64,000 nt of DNA from Phallus indusiatus (Eukaryota; Basidiomycota; Agaricomycetes; Phallales; Phallaceae): contig JAQFWX010000023.1 in NCBI GenBank assembly GCA_027605045.1, forward strand, positions 248,001 to 312,000, in the 5' to 3' direction. The notes under the pieces were generated by a model. That model saw nothing but the letters and a program-made list of their open reading frames with translations. It did no database searches and had not been told where the DNA came from. The position numbers were made by a program, and so were the translations under genes. Within the stretch, counting starts at the first letter, position 1. Each line of letters opens with the position of its first letter. Shown piece after piece: positions 10,773 through 23,958 of the stretch.

Positions 10773-12976
10773 TAATTCAAAGATTATATCATGATCGCCG
10801 GCGTTTTTCAGTTTTCGGGATAACAAGGCCGTCAAATTTTCAAGGCGATGGTATACGAGCACTTCATTCTTCTTTACAGTAGGTTTTTTGTGTTATTGAC
10901 TGAGTTGGATCAACTGGAGTTTCATTTCTGCGCCCCCTTTTCATCACCCCTTTTCATCACCCATTACATCCCCTTTTCCCCTCAGCTTTCTGAAGAAGCG
11001 AATGACCAAACGAGGTTTTTCATGCTTCTCCTGCTTTCCCGATTATGCGAACTGGCACTATGTACCCTTCCCTCATAGTTATAATCTGTACCATTAGACA
11101 TAACCAATTTCTACAAATCCCCTTATTTACTGAAGAATCATTCCACTGGATATACATGTTTTGAGTCTGACGGACGACAACACAGGCGGTGAATTTGACA
11201 GGCCAGACCTGTAAACCTCCGCACGTTGTCACAAAAAAAAACACTACATTTATTTATATTCATCGTTCACATGCATGCACACTAAACAAAAAAAGTTGAA
11301 TTTCTATCCATGCGATAAATCAAGTTATCGAATTAATTGTTATTCCGTGCTGTGTTATGATGCAGCCAGGACTGCCTAATGCAGTCTACTTCTCAGCTTC
11401 TTCGGAAGTTGGCGGTGTTTCAATTGTGTTCAATGTTTTTCGCTCCGTCAAACTTCTGTGACCACACAGCAGCACATGTACACAGCCATCGTTCATTCCT
11501 GTGTATTTGGATATTTGGACATTTTTTGGCTTCTCGACCCATACGTGATTTCCAGATCGTTCTGCCTGACCCCATAATTTTTCTTTTTCTTTTTCTTTTA
11601 GCCTGAAACGTTGTGACGATCATGACTATGACCCCTGACTGCAAAATTCCTCAGCCTTCCACTACTATGAACAGTGGAATCATGTCAATCATTCGCAGCG
11701 GCTTATGAAGTACAGCAGAGCAACTTGAATGAAGACGAACCGTCCCATCTGGCAGTCAATACCCGTGCGGCGTTCACTGCAATGGAGGGAATTCAGTTCA
11801 ATTATACTTCTTACTTCTTCTGACGTGACTATTGCACCGGAAGCCGGGCCAATGTCGATTTTGGTCGTGCGGATAATATGTTTTAAGTATACGGAATTAC
11901 ATATTCAAAATTTAGGGACATTCATACTTTTCCAGCACGGCTCGGTCTGGCTCAGTTCTCACGTACATGTTGGGCGAAGACAAGGTTTCTGAACCAATGT
12001 AAGTTACAAATATTATATGTATATTATATATGGCACATATCTATGGTTTTTAATATGTCCAAAACTACCCTGACCTCCGTAAATTTCGGACGACGTGAGG
12101 GATAAGCACTACGTACGTAAGCCTATTGATTATCTTTTGAATCGGATGTATCTATCCATATATACATCTTGAGTTTGCCAAAGTTACATCGGCGCAACCT
12201 TTTTGAGTTATATATAGTATTTTCGAGCGAGCATCGCTTTTGTTGGTCTTGCTGATTGCCGTCGGGTCAAAAGGTTCACCCTGTGCGTATCATCTTGTTG
12301 CGACATCATTAATAGTTTGCTGAACGCTGATAGGTGTCATCTCCATAGGCATGTTGGCAAGGTAATTACCGGTTTCATTTTTGCAGAAAGAATAAGGGAA
12401 GCTGTCAGAAATTGTTTGTCCGATAAGCCATCGTTTCAAGGTGCAATTTAGACATGCCCGTCAAAAGGAATTACTTAAAGAGGCCTGTGAGAAAGTTCCA
12501 TGCGCAACTCACACGAGCGCGACTTCCGAGGAACAAATAAGTACCACCAGAGGGAACTACGAAGAATCCTGTGGAAGAGTGGAGCTTACTGAAGGCTTGT
12601 GAACTAGCGTAGACGCCAATGACCATGCTATCCTTTTACCCGAGTGAGTTAGTTTTGCTAGCATAACCAGCACAAAAAAGAGGCTTGTTCTTTTACGCCG
12701 GCAATGGTAGTTGTCATCAGCATTTTTAAAATAAAGTTTATGGCGTATATTTCTCCAGAGCTCCTAAAACAAACTCATTCATGAAATTTAAGTTTAAGAA
12801 GTTTAAAATTGTGTCACGAAACGAAAAGGCCGAAAAGGCGGCAAAACTATTTACATAATGCCGAAGTTCGATGATTGGATGAAAAAAGGTTCAAATATTT
12901 AACCGGGTCACTTGCATATCAGGGTTGGCAGTCGTAGCGTATAATACACCACTGCGTCTTTCAGAATCTCACTATA
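10773..12976. other. 2.2-kb region without a supported gene
   Basis: Many small open frames on both strands have no recognisable domain. A minus-strand frame near 12620-12510 (beginning MVIGVYASSQAFSKLHSS and followed by a GTGAGT donor) could be one exon of an unidentified gene or relic, but I could not extend it. AT-rich runs dominate 12000-12250. Confidence 0.4.
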
Positions 12977-14210
12977 ATGGAGAATATCCACAAGAGAAAG
13001 AGACGTGGTAAGCCTTCTCTATTATCTGGCTGTATCTCCAAACACCTACAAGTTGATTTTCAGCTTGCGACCAATGTCGAAAGTCCAAAAGCAGATGCGA
13101 AGATGCTGGTTCAGGCGTTGAAGATGATACATGTCGGAATTGTTTGGCCGCGGGACATGGTGAGATCTAATATACATCATCATTCTCTCTTAACACCAGC
13201 TTTACGAATAGAGTGCACGTTTCTAGGCAAAGTTTTTTTTATACGAAAAGAGCTTTCGTCGGGATTGCTGATCCACTTACAGAACCAGTCAGGAAACGAG
13301 GACCTCCCAAAGGGTAGGGGATATTTGCATATGGGTGTCTGTCTTACTTTCTGGTTCAGGTACATGAATGCTTTGGAACAACGTCTGAGCAATGCTGAGG
13401 CTCTCCTGGGAGCTTTAGTCTGCTCCAACGACCCACGAGCTACCTCGATTATCACCGACCTTTCCGAGGATAGCCTTGCGTCGAGCATCTTATCTCGTAT
13501 CAAAGAAGGAGGATTTGGTCTGAGTGGCAGGTTAGCTCAGGAACAATTGCGATCCAGCTCTAGCGAAGAGTCTCGATTTGTCTTCAACCCTCCGCAACTG
13601 TCCCTGTGTTCCACAAACGAATCATTAATGTCCAAGCTCGACATGGGTATTCCCTTTTCTCTCAAAGCTGTTTTAGATCACGACTAACATCACCCCCATA
13701 TAAACCACACCTACCATCCCTCGCCCTTGATAGAGTTCGATGTGCCCAGCATCGAATGGCAAGATTGTTTGAACATCCGTCTCGCGCTTGGTTCCAAGAA
13801 GATAGATTCATCACTCCGTAATTCATCATCATCGAGAAACGTGCCACAGAAAGCTCCTGAGCAAATGTTTATATCGGATGCGCTGAAAACAGCTCGTAAG
13901 GAGATCGTACTTTTTTTGCCATACGTCTCTCTAAAATTTCTTAGGTCATGAAGAGGAGCTAAATTCGAATGAAGACATTCATATGCGAGATAGAGAATCT
14001 GGTGAGTACGTATGTCTGCTGTCTCTTCTAGATTAAGGTATTCCTTCCTCCTCAGTCGTCGATCACGTAACACCTCGTTCGAGAGTCCTCATTAAACCTC
14101 CTTGGTTATCTTCCGCGTCCTCGTATTGTTCTCCTTGCGGTATAAAACATCATAATCGGCCCGTCTGCTTGGTGTTACTCCACGCGTTGAATATCGAGAT
14201 TAACTGCTAA
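12977..14210 (+). CDS. Zn(II)2Cys6 transcription factor, RKRGPPKGY type, 277 aa (tandem copy 1)
   Basis: Eight exons: 12977-13007, 13064-13159, 13212-13226, 13283-13313, 13360-13646, 13734-13895, 13945-14001 and 14056-14210, giving 277 aa. The zinc cluster has Cys at 12, 15, 22, 34, 37 and 44 (ACDQCRKSKSRCE, CRNCLAAGHEC). It is followed by RKRGPPKGY, which joins a predicted coiled coil (ALEQRLSNAEALLGAL). This order is typical of a large basidiomycete regulator family. Exon 3 is only 15 bases, and its downstream intron starts with GC (GCAAAG), where the paralogue has GT. The C-terminal tail differs completely from the paralogue and may be truncated. Nuclear DNA-binding regulator; targets unknown. 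Confidence 0.87.
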
Positions 14211-15895
14211 GTTCATGTACTATACCTGGTCCATTATCACACCCCGACTGTAGCTTATTCACATGATTGTCATCCTTCGTCATTTCCCAAAATAATCCTT
14301 GTAAAACATAACCCCTCTCAATGTCTAGTTTTGTTACACAGATATGGTTTTCCATCGTCAATACTTTTCTTCGTTTGATATGTAATTGGATTTCTTTATG
14401 GATGCAACTATAGGTGGAGCAAATGTTTCCTTCAATCAGATAATTACCAGACGTCCGCCACGAATAAAGACTGTCTGAATGTAGAACAGTTACGCTACTC
14501 TTTTTCGGGACGAAAAGCGTCGTCGAACAGCCAGAACGCAATTATTTACGCCGTATTACTAGTACAGGACTCACCGCAGAATTCTTCGGCCGCTTGTTAT
14601 TAGTAAACAGATTCAAACTGAGCAGGAAAAAAAGGCGGTTATGTGACTGCAGATGAGACTTGGGGCACTTGAAGTTTGAAGGTCTAGGCTTAATTTGAAG
14701 AGGAGGAGGGGACTGAAGTTTACACGGGACTTCGCGCTTCCATGTCACTAATTCTAGTCTATGATATATACTTTTGAGTTTATAATCATATATTGATTAT
14801 CGGAATTCCAAAAGTATGGTTGCGCTTCGATAGTATCGTACAATTCAACTAATAGATGTCCCATTTAGGATTCAAACGCTGTCAACTCAAAGGCTGGTTG
14901 ACAAACAAGGAACAAAGAACATCCCTTTCCGAATTAGAGCCGGCTTTCCAAACCCATTTGAAAGGAGCCATAATGTAAGACAGTGACGCACCTCTCAAGC
15001 ACTGCTAGCAAGCTCTGAACATTGCCGATGATTAAGAATCGGGGATTGTCCTTACCCAAGTTCGTCATGTCGGTTGGTTGAAATGACGAATTACAAGAAG
15101 TGAACACTAAAAACATTAACTTCCCAAATAGTTTGCTTACCTGCAGCACACCACTGATATAACTCAAGAAACTTGGTGTTACATGGCTGGAGAGTCCGAT
15201 TTCCAGCAAAATCGGGGCCATATTGACTTCAGCGAAAATTGGGGTGCAAGAAACGTTCTATATACGATTACTATTGTTAGGATAGTGCGAAGAAGAAAAG
15301 AACACCTAGGCATGTCAGCATTTAATGGTCAAAGACCACATCGCTACTTGTTGTAGTGTGGATTTCGCGTGATAAACTTTGATGCAGCTAAGTCAGCGGA
15401 CCGCTGCTGACACGCATGGTTATACATGAGGATGTATATTGTCACAATTTTTCCTGCGTAATCAATGATAGGTTTTTTTTTATGCAGCAGCACCTCATGA
15501 TATCAAAACAAATCTCAAAAGCGAAACGTGCTGCCACAGCCCAGTTGAACACACAGACAAAGTCGAAGCCGAATAAATTTAGCCCTCCTTCTATTAGACG
15601 CCCGTTCTCCACCTTGCCGCCTCTTGTTTGGGATATAACGTTAAGCATCTAGAACTTCGTTTTTAGATAGATGATTTTGGAGTATGTCTCCAAACTCGAG
15701 GAAGAGGAAGAGGCAAGTCGAGGGTATAGCCGCAGATGAAAACGAGGCACAAGAGGGGTGGGAGAAGTTTCCGAAATAACGACTGTTGGAGTAAGTTTAC
15801 AACAATACGTCAGAAGTGACGTAGTTGTGTTGACGAGGCGATATTGCAATCACTCAAAACAAACCTTTTCTCCTACCCCAAAAAGAGCACAAAAA
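14211..15895. other. region between the two Zn2Cys6 paralogues
   Basis: No gene is assigned. A minus-strand frame at 15221-14934 starts MAPILLEIGLSSHVTP and has a possible GTAAGC donor after SYISGVLQ, so it could be an exon of an unrecognised gene. The other frames look like chance. Confidence 0.4.
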
Positions 15896-17313
15896 ATGAC
15901 CACCACCGGACACTCTCCACAAGATTTTTCCGTCAAAGCAGGAAAGCGAACAGCAAGAGGTGACTCATTCATTGCATACGTCTGACCAGAAGAATAGTTC
16001 CCTCATTTTTTTGGCATAATCTAGCCTGCGACGAATGCCGTCGATTGAAAATAAGATGTGAATTCCCAGAGACGGATTCGACGACCTCTGATCGTCCGAA
16101 ACGCTGTCGCGGCTGTTTTGCCTCAGCAATAGGTGCGCAATTCAAATAACCCACTGCTCGTACTATTCTCTTCCGACTTTAACACAAACTACGTATAGAT
16201 TGCACCTTCACAGGTGAGATATCAATTATTGAGTTCTCGGAATTAGGATTCATTTGAATCTCTCATTATCTTTCAGCCCCCGTTCATAAAAGAGGACCCC
16301 CGAAGGGGTTAGTAGTGGTCTTCGGATCGCCGCCTTGCATAACAACTAATGTTTTTTTCTTCCGCAGTTACCTTAGCGCCCTCGAACAACGTCTAAATGA
16401 TGCAGAGGCGTTGCTCGGTGTTCTGATTTGTTCAAAGGACCCAAGAGCAGCCTCCTTAATTGCGGACCTTTCAAAAGATCCACTCGCTTCGTCCATAATT
16501 CACAGAGTTTCCAAGAGTGAATTTGGCCCGACAGGCCGCGCGGAACGCCACCAAAGCTCAGTATCTCGCCAATTCAAGCAATCCGAGTCACCCATTTTCT
16601 CCATTGATCACAACGGTATGTACATCATTCTACAAGGCAAACCCTTCCCCAGGAAGTAAACGACAAATGGCTGATCAGTTTTTATCAGGACATCTTGTCT
16701 TCACTTCACCGAGTAATACATGGCAAGATTACCTTGACATGCGACTGATTCTGGAGTCAAGGTCAAGATCTAATCATGCATTACAGCGTGAAATGCAAGG
16801 CGTATCTTTATCGTCTCCCACCAGCGACTCAACGACCATGCATCAAACCCGTAAGTAAAACAAAAGCACTACACAGCGGTATCTGATCCGTGTCGTCTGC
16901 TAATATAGCCACATTCGATTCGCCTGAAATTACTGAGGCTAATCTAAAAAATTTGCATGCACGATTGTGTGGTGAGTTGTTTGTCCGTTTTTTTTTCGCG
17001 GCCTTGGCGTGCGGTATACTTACTATTTTCATAAACAGAAGAAATAAACTCTTGGTTAAGCTCAGATGAAACAAATACCTATCATTCCTCCGCCGTCTCC
17101 GACCAGTTTATCACCAGTACCGACCCCTACAGCGTTTCATCCTCTCACAACGACTTCATGATATCAGCATCAAACGAAGGAAGGTTTCACGATACCTCAG
17201 GTTCACAGCCACACATTAGCGAGCAACAGCGCTCTCACGAACAACCCTTTCAGTCGCAATACGGGGCCCTGTGCGATGTACTAGGGCTTGACAGGAAAGA
17301 ATGGGGAATCTAG
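15896..17313 (+). CDS. Zn(II)2Cys6 transcription factor, RKRGPPKGY type, 321 aa (tandem copy 2)
   Basis: Eight exons: 15896-15959, 16025-16132, 16199-16213, 16277-16307, 16368-16615, 16689-16850, 16909-16971 and 17039-17313, giving 321 aa. The zinc cluster has Cys at 23, 26, 33, 49, 52 and 59 (ACDECRRLKIRCEFP, CRGCFASAIDC), followed by HKRGPPKGY and a coiled coil (ALEQRLNDAEALLGVL). It is clearly paralogous to the gene at 12977: exons 3, 4 and 6 are the same size in both (15, 31 and 162 bases), and the segments LICSKDPRAASLIADLS and LVCSNDPRATSIITDLS match. The C-terminus is Ser/Gln-rich and ends DRKEWGI. Nuclear regulator with unknown targets. Confidence 0.9.
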
Positions 17314-19658
17314 ACTTTCATGCTGTTTGATACAGCCAAGTCCAACTCCACCTGCGTACATCCAAACGAATTCTCTCTCCCTTTCATACACGTTTAAAAG
17401 TACTCTTCTTTTTCGCAGGCTTAATCGGAGCCATATACGTACTCTTTGTGTTAAGCCGTGTACTATACTGCCAGTTCAACTCCTTCACCCCCGGTCGCGC
17501 CATTGGCGGAAGAGGTTGGGTTGATCGGGGGCGCAGTGGAATGGTGTTGTCATGGGTCGCACTTGTATACAACCACTCATGCACATGCACAAATTCGTCC
17601 AGTCAAGCGGCTGGGCGCAGGGCACGATTCGTCTGATAGCATCTATTGGATGAATTCGTGGACATCGATGTCGATTGTTTTTTTCATTCGCCGCGGTCTA
17701 GGCCCTGGATTGAAATCCCCAAGTTCGGCAACGCGTTGCGTGACAAGATTCTGGCCGGTATCACACCCGATTGTTCAGTGCGTGCGCACAAGGCACTGAA
17801 TGTTCCGACTGTCACCCAAGCGAATACAGCGCCGCGGCGGCACCCCAGCACCAATCGGATTGGCAGAGCGCTCTTGTAATTAACGGCCATAACTTTCGTT
17901 CCCATAAGGTATATACAATTCTTTATAGCTCATTTTCAGATGGACTCAGTTCGCCAAAATCCTCCTTCAACAGACGACAGTAATTTCTCGAAAATTTCCG
18001 GATTAGTTTGGACGCAAAGGCCTAATGAGTTGTGACGGCGTGCAATTCACGTCAAGCGTTGCACATTGCGGCAGAACGACGTATAGAAACGAAGTCTTCA
18101 ACTTCTGAACCGTATTGATCGGTTCGGCTATATCTGGGACTAGAAGCTCGATGCTGTGGGTCTGAGACCCGAATACGACCCCCTTTCTGGACTCGCTGGA
18201 GAGTCCTTGTTTGGTCTATAAATTATTAAAGTTATCAACAATCGTAGGTTAGACACATATGGTGATTCCCGTTCCTTTTCGATATCCCGTTATCATACTC
18301 TTTTACCCGGAGCTTTATTTTAAGTTCCAATAATTTCTGTCACATGTAATAATACGTATCTACTTAATATCTGTACCCCATTCTTGATAATCGGCATACC
18401 CAAAACACGAAGGTCTTTCTTTGCAGGATGAGATCTCTCGGAATATTATCAACTAAAAATGCACCTAACATTGCGCCTCAAAGTTTGGTGTAGTGTCCAA
18501 CGCAGGGCGGAAAAAAGAAAAGTCCAGACAAGGAAAAACAAATACAGCTCGCACCCCTGCTTAATAGTGATTGCCCCGAGTCTGCATGACACGATGCCCA
18601 GACTCAGAATCGCACTTGACTTCAATTTGAAGTCCGATGTGCAGGTTCAAGCATGAATCAGGCTGCATGGTGTATGTATTATTTTTTTAATGGGGCTAAG
18701 TGTATTATTGCTGATGGTTTATTGTCTAAATTATGGCGAATGCACATCTCATATGCTTGTAATTGTCTGAAGTATACAAATGTCAATGTAAAGAAGTCGT
18801 CATGCAAAAAACACAGAGAGTTGAAAATTACAGAGATGAAACTATGAGACTTACGTATTTTAAATCAGGGATGTAATAGCGAAAATGGTAAAACCCCTGG
18901 GTAAAGTTGTATGGAAGGAATACATACTTGTGGCCAAGTTCCCTTCGATAGTGCCACACTGCAAGGGATAATTGTTTACCCTGTTTTTAAACGTTCCGCG
19001 GACTTTCGGTTAAAAGTTCGGACGATAACAGGGAGTTGTGGAGCAATACTTTGAGAAGAGAAAAAACCAAGCCTGAGACTTTACGACTTACGGGGTTGAA
19101 GAAACATAAGCACCGCTATCGAGGCATTGAACGTGTATTGCTCCGAAATCGGATCCAGTTTATATTAGAACGAGATGCCAATAAAGAAGTCGCGCGATGA
19201 TCTCGCATGGCGAGAAAGATTATATTGTGATTCCGAAGGAGCAGGTTCGGTATGTGTTTGGTTCGTATAACACAACATCATTTGTTGGCTCATGCTATGC
19301 TCGATAATCGATATCAACGTAATGCCGTTTAGGTAGCTCAGTGAGATGTGAGATTCAAGGTTTAGTGTGGGGAATGTTTGAGAATAGATTGATCTATCTC
19401 ATTAATTTTGGCCACTGCCCCGCGAATTCTCAACGAATCTAAGTGGCTTCAATAGCATTACGTACAACGAAGGTTTTCAACAAGATCACATTCGTCATGC
19501 TATCCATGTTATGTAACCAGAGATTGACGTTCTCCGAATTTTTTACATGACAAAGAGTTGTGAAAAATGCTTGGCGTACAATTATATGACGACTAGTTAA
19601 ATCAAATACTTTAAGCCATATGAACAATTTAGGGAACGTGGAGCAGGTTTATGCCCGC
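17314..19658. other. 2.3-kb region without a supported gene
   Basis: A conspicuously GC-rich patch at about 17470-17880 carries several overlapping open frames, but none resembles a known family. The remainder is AT-rich with chance frames. Confidence 0.4.
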
Positions 19659-22074
19659 CTACTTCCTGCGACCGTTCCGTTTAGTTCCAATCGATACTCT
19701 ATCTGCTAAAGCTTTTTTCGAACGATTTTTATTCTTGACATTTGTTGTTGTATAAAAGTTCGCGGCTTTTCGCTATTAAAGGAAATCAGTTTATTGATTT
19801 GGAGCAAGTGACTAAAATTTTCAACCTTGTTGGTAGTCATTCTAGGCTCCTTCGTTCTCTTTTCAGATTCTGATTCATCTTGGTCATGATCGGCACGGTC
19901 TAGTATAAGTTAGTAATTAGGCCTACTATAGATCAATATGCCTCACCATTCGTAGGTCTAGCTTCCTTTAGTGATGTCTTACTATCCACGTCATCCTCGG
20001 GGAAAACGTCCCCCCATTGCAGCTCTGCTTCTTCGGCGCTATCATTTCCGTCATTTTCGTGATTCTCATTTACCTCGATATCCACACCGTTATTCCCAAA
20101 TCCAGTAAACTCCTCGTCGCTCCTTCCTTCCTCCTCCACTTGCCGAATATCTTCGTTGACGAATGTATTCTTTTGGATTATGCCGCTCAACTTCTGCGCT
20201 ACAGTCAATTTGGAAGATTCTGGCTCTGCTTCTGGTTCGGCAGCAGTAGCGTTGGAAGGCTTCGGTGGTGGCTCAACAAAATACGGTATTCGGCCCCGAA
20301 CCCAATCATTCAGGACTATCTTGGCTACGCCCTCGAGATCCGGCTCACCTCCCTTTAATAGACGACCCTTTTGGCGTGCTAGCTTGTCAAGAAATTCATC
20401 TGCATCCCAGCAAGGTGTCTCTTGTCCGTCTTTAAGCTCGGGTAACGGTGTATTGTACGTTCGAGAAAGATAGATAGGGCGAACCCGCTGTAATAACTCG
20501 GGAATATGTTCACTTGGTGATGGTAGAGCCTCGACACGGACGACGCCTTTCAAAACCGTTGCGGTAGTACTGTCAGAAGATGCGGATGACGGGACGATAC
20601 CCGGACAGTCAATCAAATATATACGTCGTGTTAATGTTATGTATTGCCACACCTTTGAAAAAGTAATCGGTAACGACATAACAATCAAAAACGAAAAAGA
20701 ATAATCACTTTAGTTTCTCCTGGAACGGGCGCTACGTTGCAAACTTTACTTTTCTTCAGTGTGTTGATAACACTGCTTTTGCCGACGTTGGGGTATCCAA
20801 TCAATCCTACTGATATTTGCTTCTTATCTGAGTGCAACTGGGAGAATTGTCGGAGTAGCGCAATTAATGAACCTTTACCAAAGGAGTGGTTTGGAGAAGC
20901 ATGAAAAGCGATGGTAGGATATTGTGGTGTCAAATGAGAGATGTATCTAGCCTAGAAAGTCAAAACGACGTCAGTTGTCTATTTGGCAGATACGATACAG
21001 ATTAATGAAATCACAACAACGTAACACGCCAATTTTTAACGCGTGCGACGAGCCGTCGGCGGATTTGTTCTTCCACAGTTACAACAGCCCGTCCCTCTGA
21101 TGAAATCGAGCTCGGTTGATCGTGGGAAGAAAAGAAAAGGAGAGATGGCAATTATGTGGAACGAGATACGCACAGTTACCCAGGCAGGAACAAGGTCGCA
21201 CTTGTTCAAGACGAGCACCACTTGTTTATGAGCTTTCTCTTTTCGTATGTAATCCAAGACACTGTTGCACATAGTACCCAGAGGATCCCGGGCGTCAAGA
21301 ATGTGCAGCACGACATCTGAGGAGTCGATAACTTTGTAAAGCTCTCCGTAAATACGCCGCGATGTTCCTTTGGAGTAGATCGGTTCAATGTAGTCCGCGT
21401 GAGTAGATTCCTCGACTACTTCGACAGGTTCTGGTTTTGACGAGGATTCGTCATTAGCAATCTGTTGTGATAGTTCTTCAAAAGAACCTATATTCATTCG
21501 CGGCCGTTTTCGCTGAGCCTTGGGTCCAAAGGTATCGGAAAAAGGCTCGGTCTCTACAATGTGCGACCGCTGTTGACCATTATAAGAAGTCGGTAAGGAA
21601 ACGTATCAAAGGTTCGACATACCTTCCGTAGGTTAGGATTTGCAGCGTCATCCAATAAAGCCATTGGTAGCTTATTTTGTCGTAGCAGAACAGAGTAGGG
21701 GTCATTAACGCGATCCTGAAGACTGGTGCGGAAATGATCCAAAGCCGTTTGGGATATCACTCTGGTATTGCCTGGTATGCAGTGACATGAATACAACGAT
21801 CAGACGAAGATGCCGGCGTATCCTTACCAAACCATCTTCTATCAGGTTGAACCCGTCCCATTTTTGTATCTTTCTCTGTGCTTTGGAAAGCAGCAGCTTT
21901 AACAATTTTGCCATCACGGTCGTACGTTGGCTTGCCGCCACTGAGCATTTTCAATCTACTTGCCGCCTTGGCATTTCGATAAAAATTCTCTCCCTTGACC
22001 CGTTTGAGGCTAATCTGAGAAGACGAACGAGCTTTGCCAGGAGAGCCATTCGGCGATTTTTTAGTTGGAGCCAT
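19659..22074 (-). CDS. NOG2: Nucleolar GTP-binding protein 2 (NOG2/GNL2), 642 aa
   Basis: Seven exons: 22074-21828, 21771-21623, 21569-21174, 20951-20709, 20652-19947, 19899-19826 and 19772-19659, giving 642 aa. The GTPase motifs appear in circularly permuted order: DARDPLGT and G4 NKCDLVP (about residue 255), then G1 GYPNVGKSS (about 315), then G3 DCPG (about 360). This is diagnostic of the YlqF/NOG family. The N-terminus ([32 protein letters not shown]) is NOG2-specific. The tail is acidic and then basic ([16 protein letters not shown]) and is reached only through the two last introns. In yeast NOG2 promotes pre-60S maturation and nuclear export. It is divergent from the amidohydrolase, with start codons 136 bp apart. 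Confidence 0.96.
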
Positions 22075-22210
22075 TTTTTGTGGCAAGGAGCCGTAAGGAA
22101 AAAGTTGGATGATGTTTACCTAAGCAATACTGTCACACACTCAAGTCACACAAAGCAATATCTTGATTTGTAAGCATTGTTTTTCACGAGAACGCACTTG
22201 GGCTGCAACA
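22075..22210. promoter_or_regulatory. short bidirectional promoter (NOG2 / amidohydrolase)
   Basis: Only 136 bp separate the two divergent start codons, so both core promoters and 5' leaders must overlap here. No obvious TATA box is seen. Confidence 0.6.
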
Positions 22211-23932
22211 ATGCAATTGTCAACTCTTCAGCAGGCTTTGATCCTGGAAGAAGACGAAGTTTGCATTATAGCAGGAAAGATTTTTGACCCTACTGTGCTC
22301 ACATTCCTATTAAACAGATTAATCATTGTCTCTCAACTACGTGGAATTATAACAAGCGTCCGAGAGATTTCGGCGGAAGAAAAATCTAGTTTCCTTCAGC
22401 AACCAAATGTTATTGATTTGAGCAATCAAACGGTCTTTCCCGGATTTGTGGATACACATGTGCACTGTACGTAAATTCTTTGATTTGAGGAGAGAATATT
22501 GTTTTTCCAACAGTTTTGCCGTAATATCTCAGTTTTCTTGCATCCATATTCCGAGACTAGTTGGGACGATCAAGTCACGAGAGAAAGTATAGTCGAACGA
22601 ACTGTGCGGGCCGTGAATCATGCGAGAAGAACCCTTTTGGCTGGTTTTACTGCTGTCAGGTAACGACCCAAACATCGTGCTGTCAATTCATGGATCGGGC
22701 CATTTCGGATACATAGATAACTCATCAACTTCCAGAGACCTGGGAACAGAAGGTGCAGGGGATGCTGATATATCATTGCGCAAGTGCCTGTCAGGACCCA
22801 ACGCACTCAGCCCAGGACCTCGATACTTTTGCGCAAATCGCGCGATAGTCACAACCGGGAGCTATGGTACTGTATATCGTTATGCGTGGTTGTAAAGTGT
22901 ATTTCCCATGCTAATGTACATGACTGGGCCCCAAAGGGGTTCACCATATGAATGAAGAGGGCGTGGAAGGAATTGTTGGCGCGGAAGCCGCTGACGGTCC
23001 AAGTCAATGCCGGCAAGCTGTTCGGAGACAAGTAGGCGCGGGGGCCGATTGGATCAAAGTATGTCAAGGGTTCTCCAGCTTCTGATACTCTGTTTTACGA
23101 TCGGTTTCTCTCAGATATATGGAGGTACCCTTGGCTGTGGGCTCTTCTTGGCTACACCACTCACTAATGTCCTCTAGATTATACTTATAGATCTCGTCTG
23201 GGATCAGCCGCTTCCAGATTATCCTCGAAGGCTGTAACGACTTTTCAGTCCGACGAACTCCAAGAAATAAAGCAAACCGCAGATCAATTAGGTGTCAAGC
23301 TAGCCGTCCATTTGAACGAAAACGTCACCGCAAATAAGCTTTTAAAGAGCATTACCCCAAATTCTATAGAACATGGTACTTCTTTGGAGGTAGCTGAGCT
23401 TCGTGACATGGCCAAAAGGGGTGTTTTCTGGGTCCCAACCCTTGCGGCATATCATTCATCCGCTATTCGGACTGGTGACACGTCTCGATGGGATTCTGCG
23501 AAGGCGACCTTCAAACAGGCTCTGGGAGTTCCAGGTCTCAAAATTGCGTGCGGTGGCGATACTGGCGTGTTTGCTCATGGAGATAATGCATTAGAGATGA
23601 AAATCATGTTTCGCCTTGGAGCGAAACCCAAGGACGTTCTTCGGTCAGCGACAGTTCATGCGTGGGAGTGTATAAGAGGAATGCAGTGGGAGGGAGATGA
23701 TGGAGCAAAGAGGATCAAACGACTTCCAGAGTTGAAAGAAGATGCGAGGGTAAATGGGGACAATGACATGCCGTTTGGTGTTATCAAACCAGGCTGGGCT
23801 GCAGATATAATTGCAACGAAAGAGGATCCTGAGAAAGATTTTGAAAAAGCCATTACTGCAACAAACATCAGTTTCGTCATGAAAAGTGGGATAGTTTATA
23901 AAATGAATGGTACAGAAGTAGTAAAGTATTAG
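22211..23932 (+). CDS. Metal-dependent amidohydrolase, 466 aa
   Basis: Six exons: 22211-22466, 22533-22659, 22736-22866, 22937-23058, 23115-23124 (10 bases) and 23178-23932, giving 466 aa. This is the imidazolonepropionase/prolidase-like branch of the amidohydrolase superfamily. FPGFVDTHVH carries the metal-binding HXH (residues 83-85) at the end of exon 1. Further ligand stretches are GVKLAVHLNE, NSIEHGTSLE and IACGGDTG. GFTAVRDLGTEG is the usual loop. GVIKPGWAADIIAT and SFVMKSGIVYK form the C-terminal beta strands of the composite domain. It hydrolyses C-N bonds of an unknown substrate. The third intron's acceptor (AAAG at 22936) is my inference; it gives SYG followed by VHHMNEEG. Confidence 0.88.
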
Positions 23933-23958
23933 ATACTGTAAAAGTACAAAAAAAAAGG

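Noticed and set aside
12977..17313. Mating-type or biosynthetic gene cluster
   Set aside because: The two regulators are ordinary Zn2Cys6 proteins. There are no homeodomain genes, pheromone receptors, polyketide synthases or terpene cyclases in the window.
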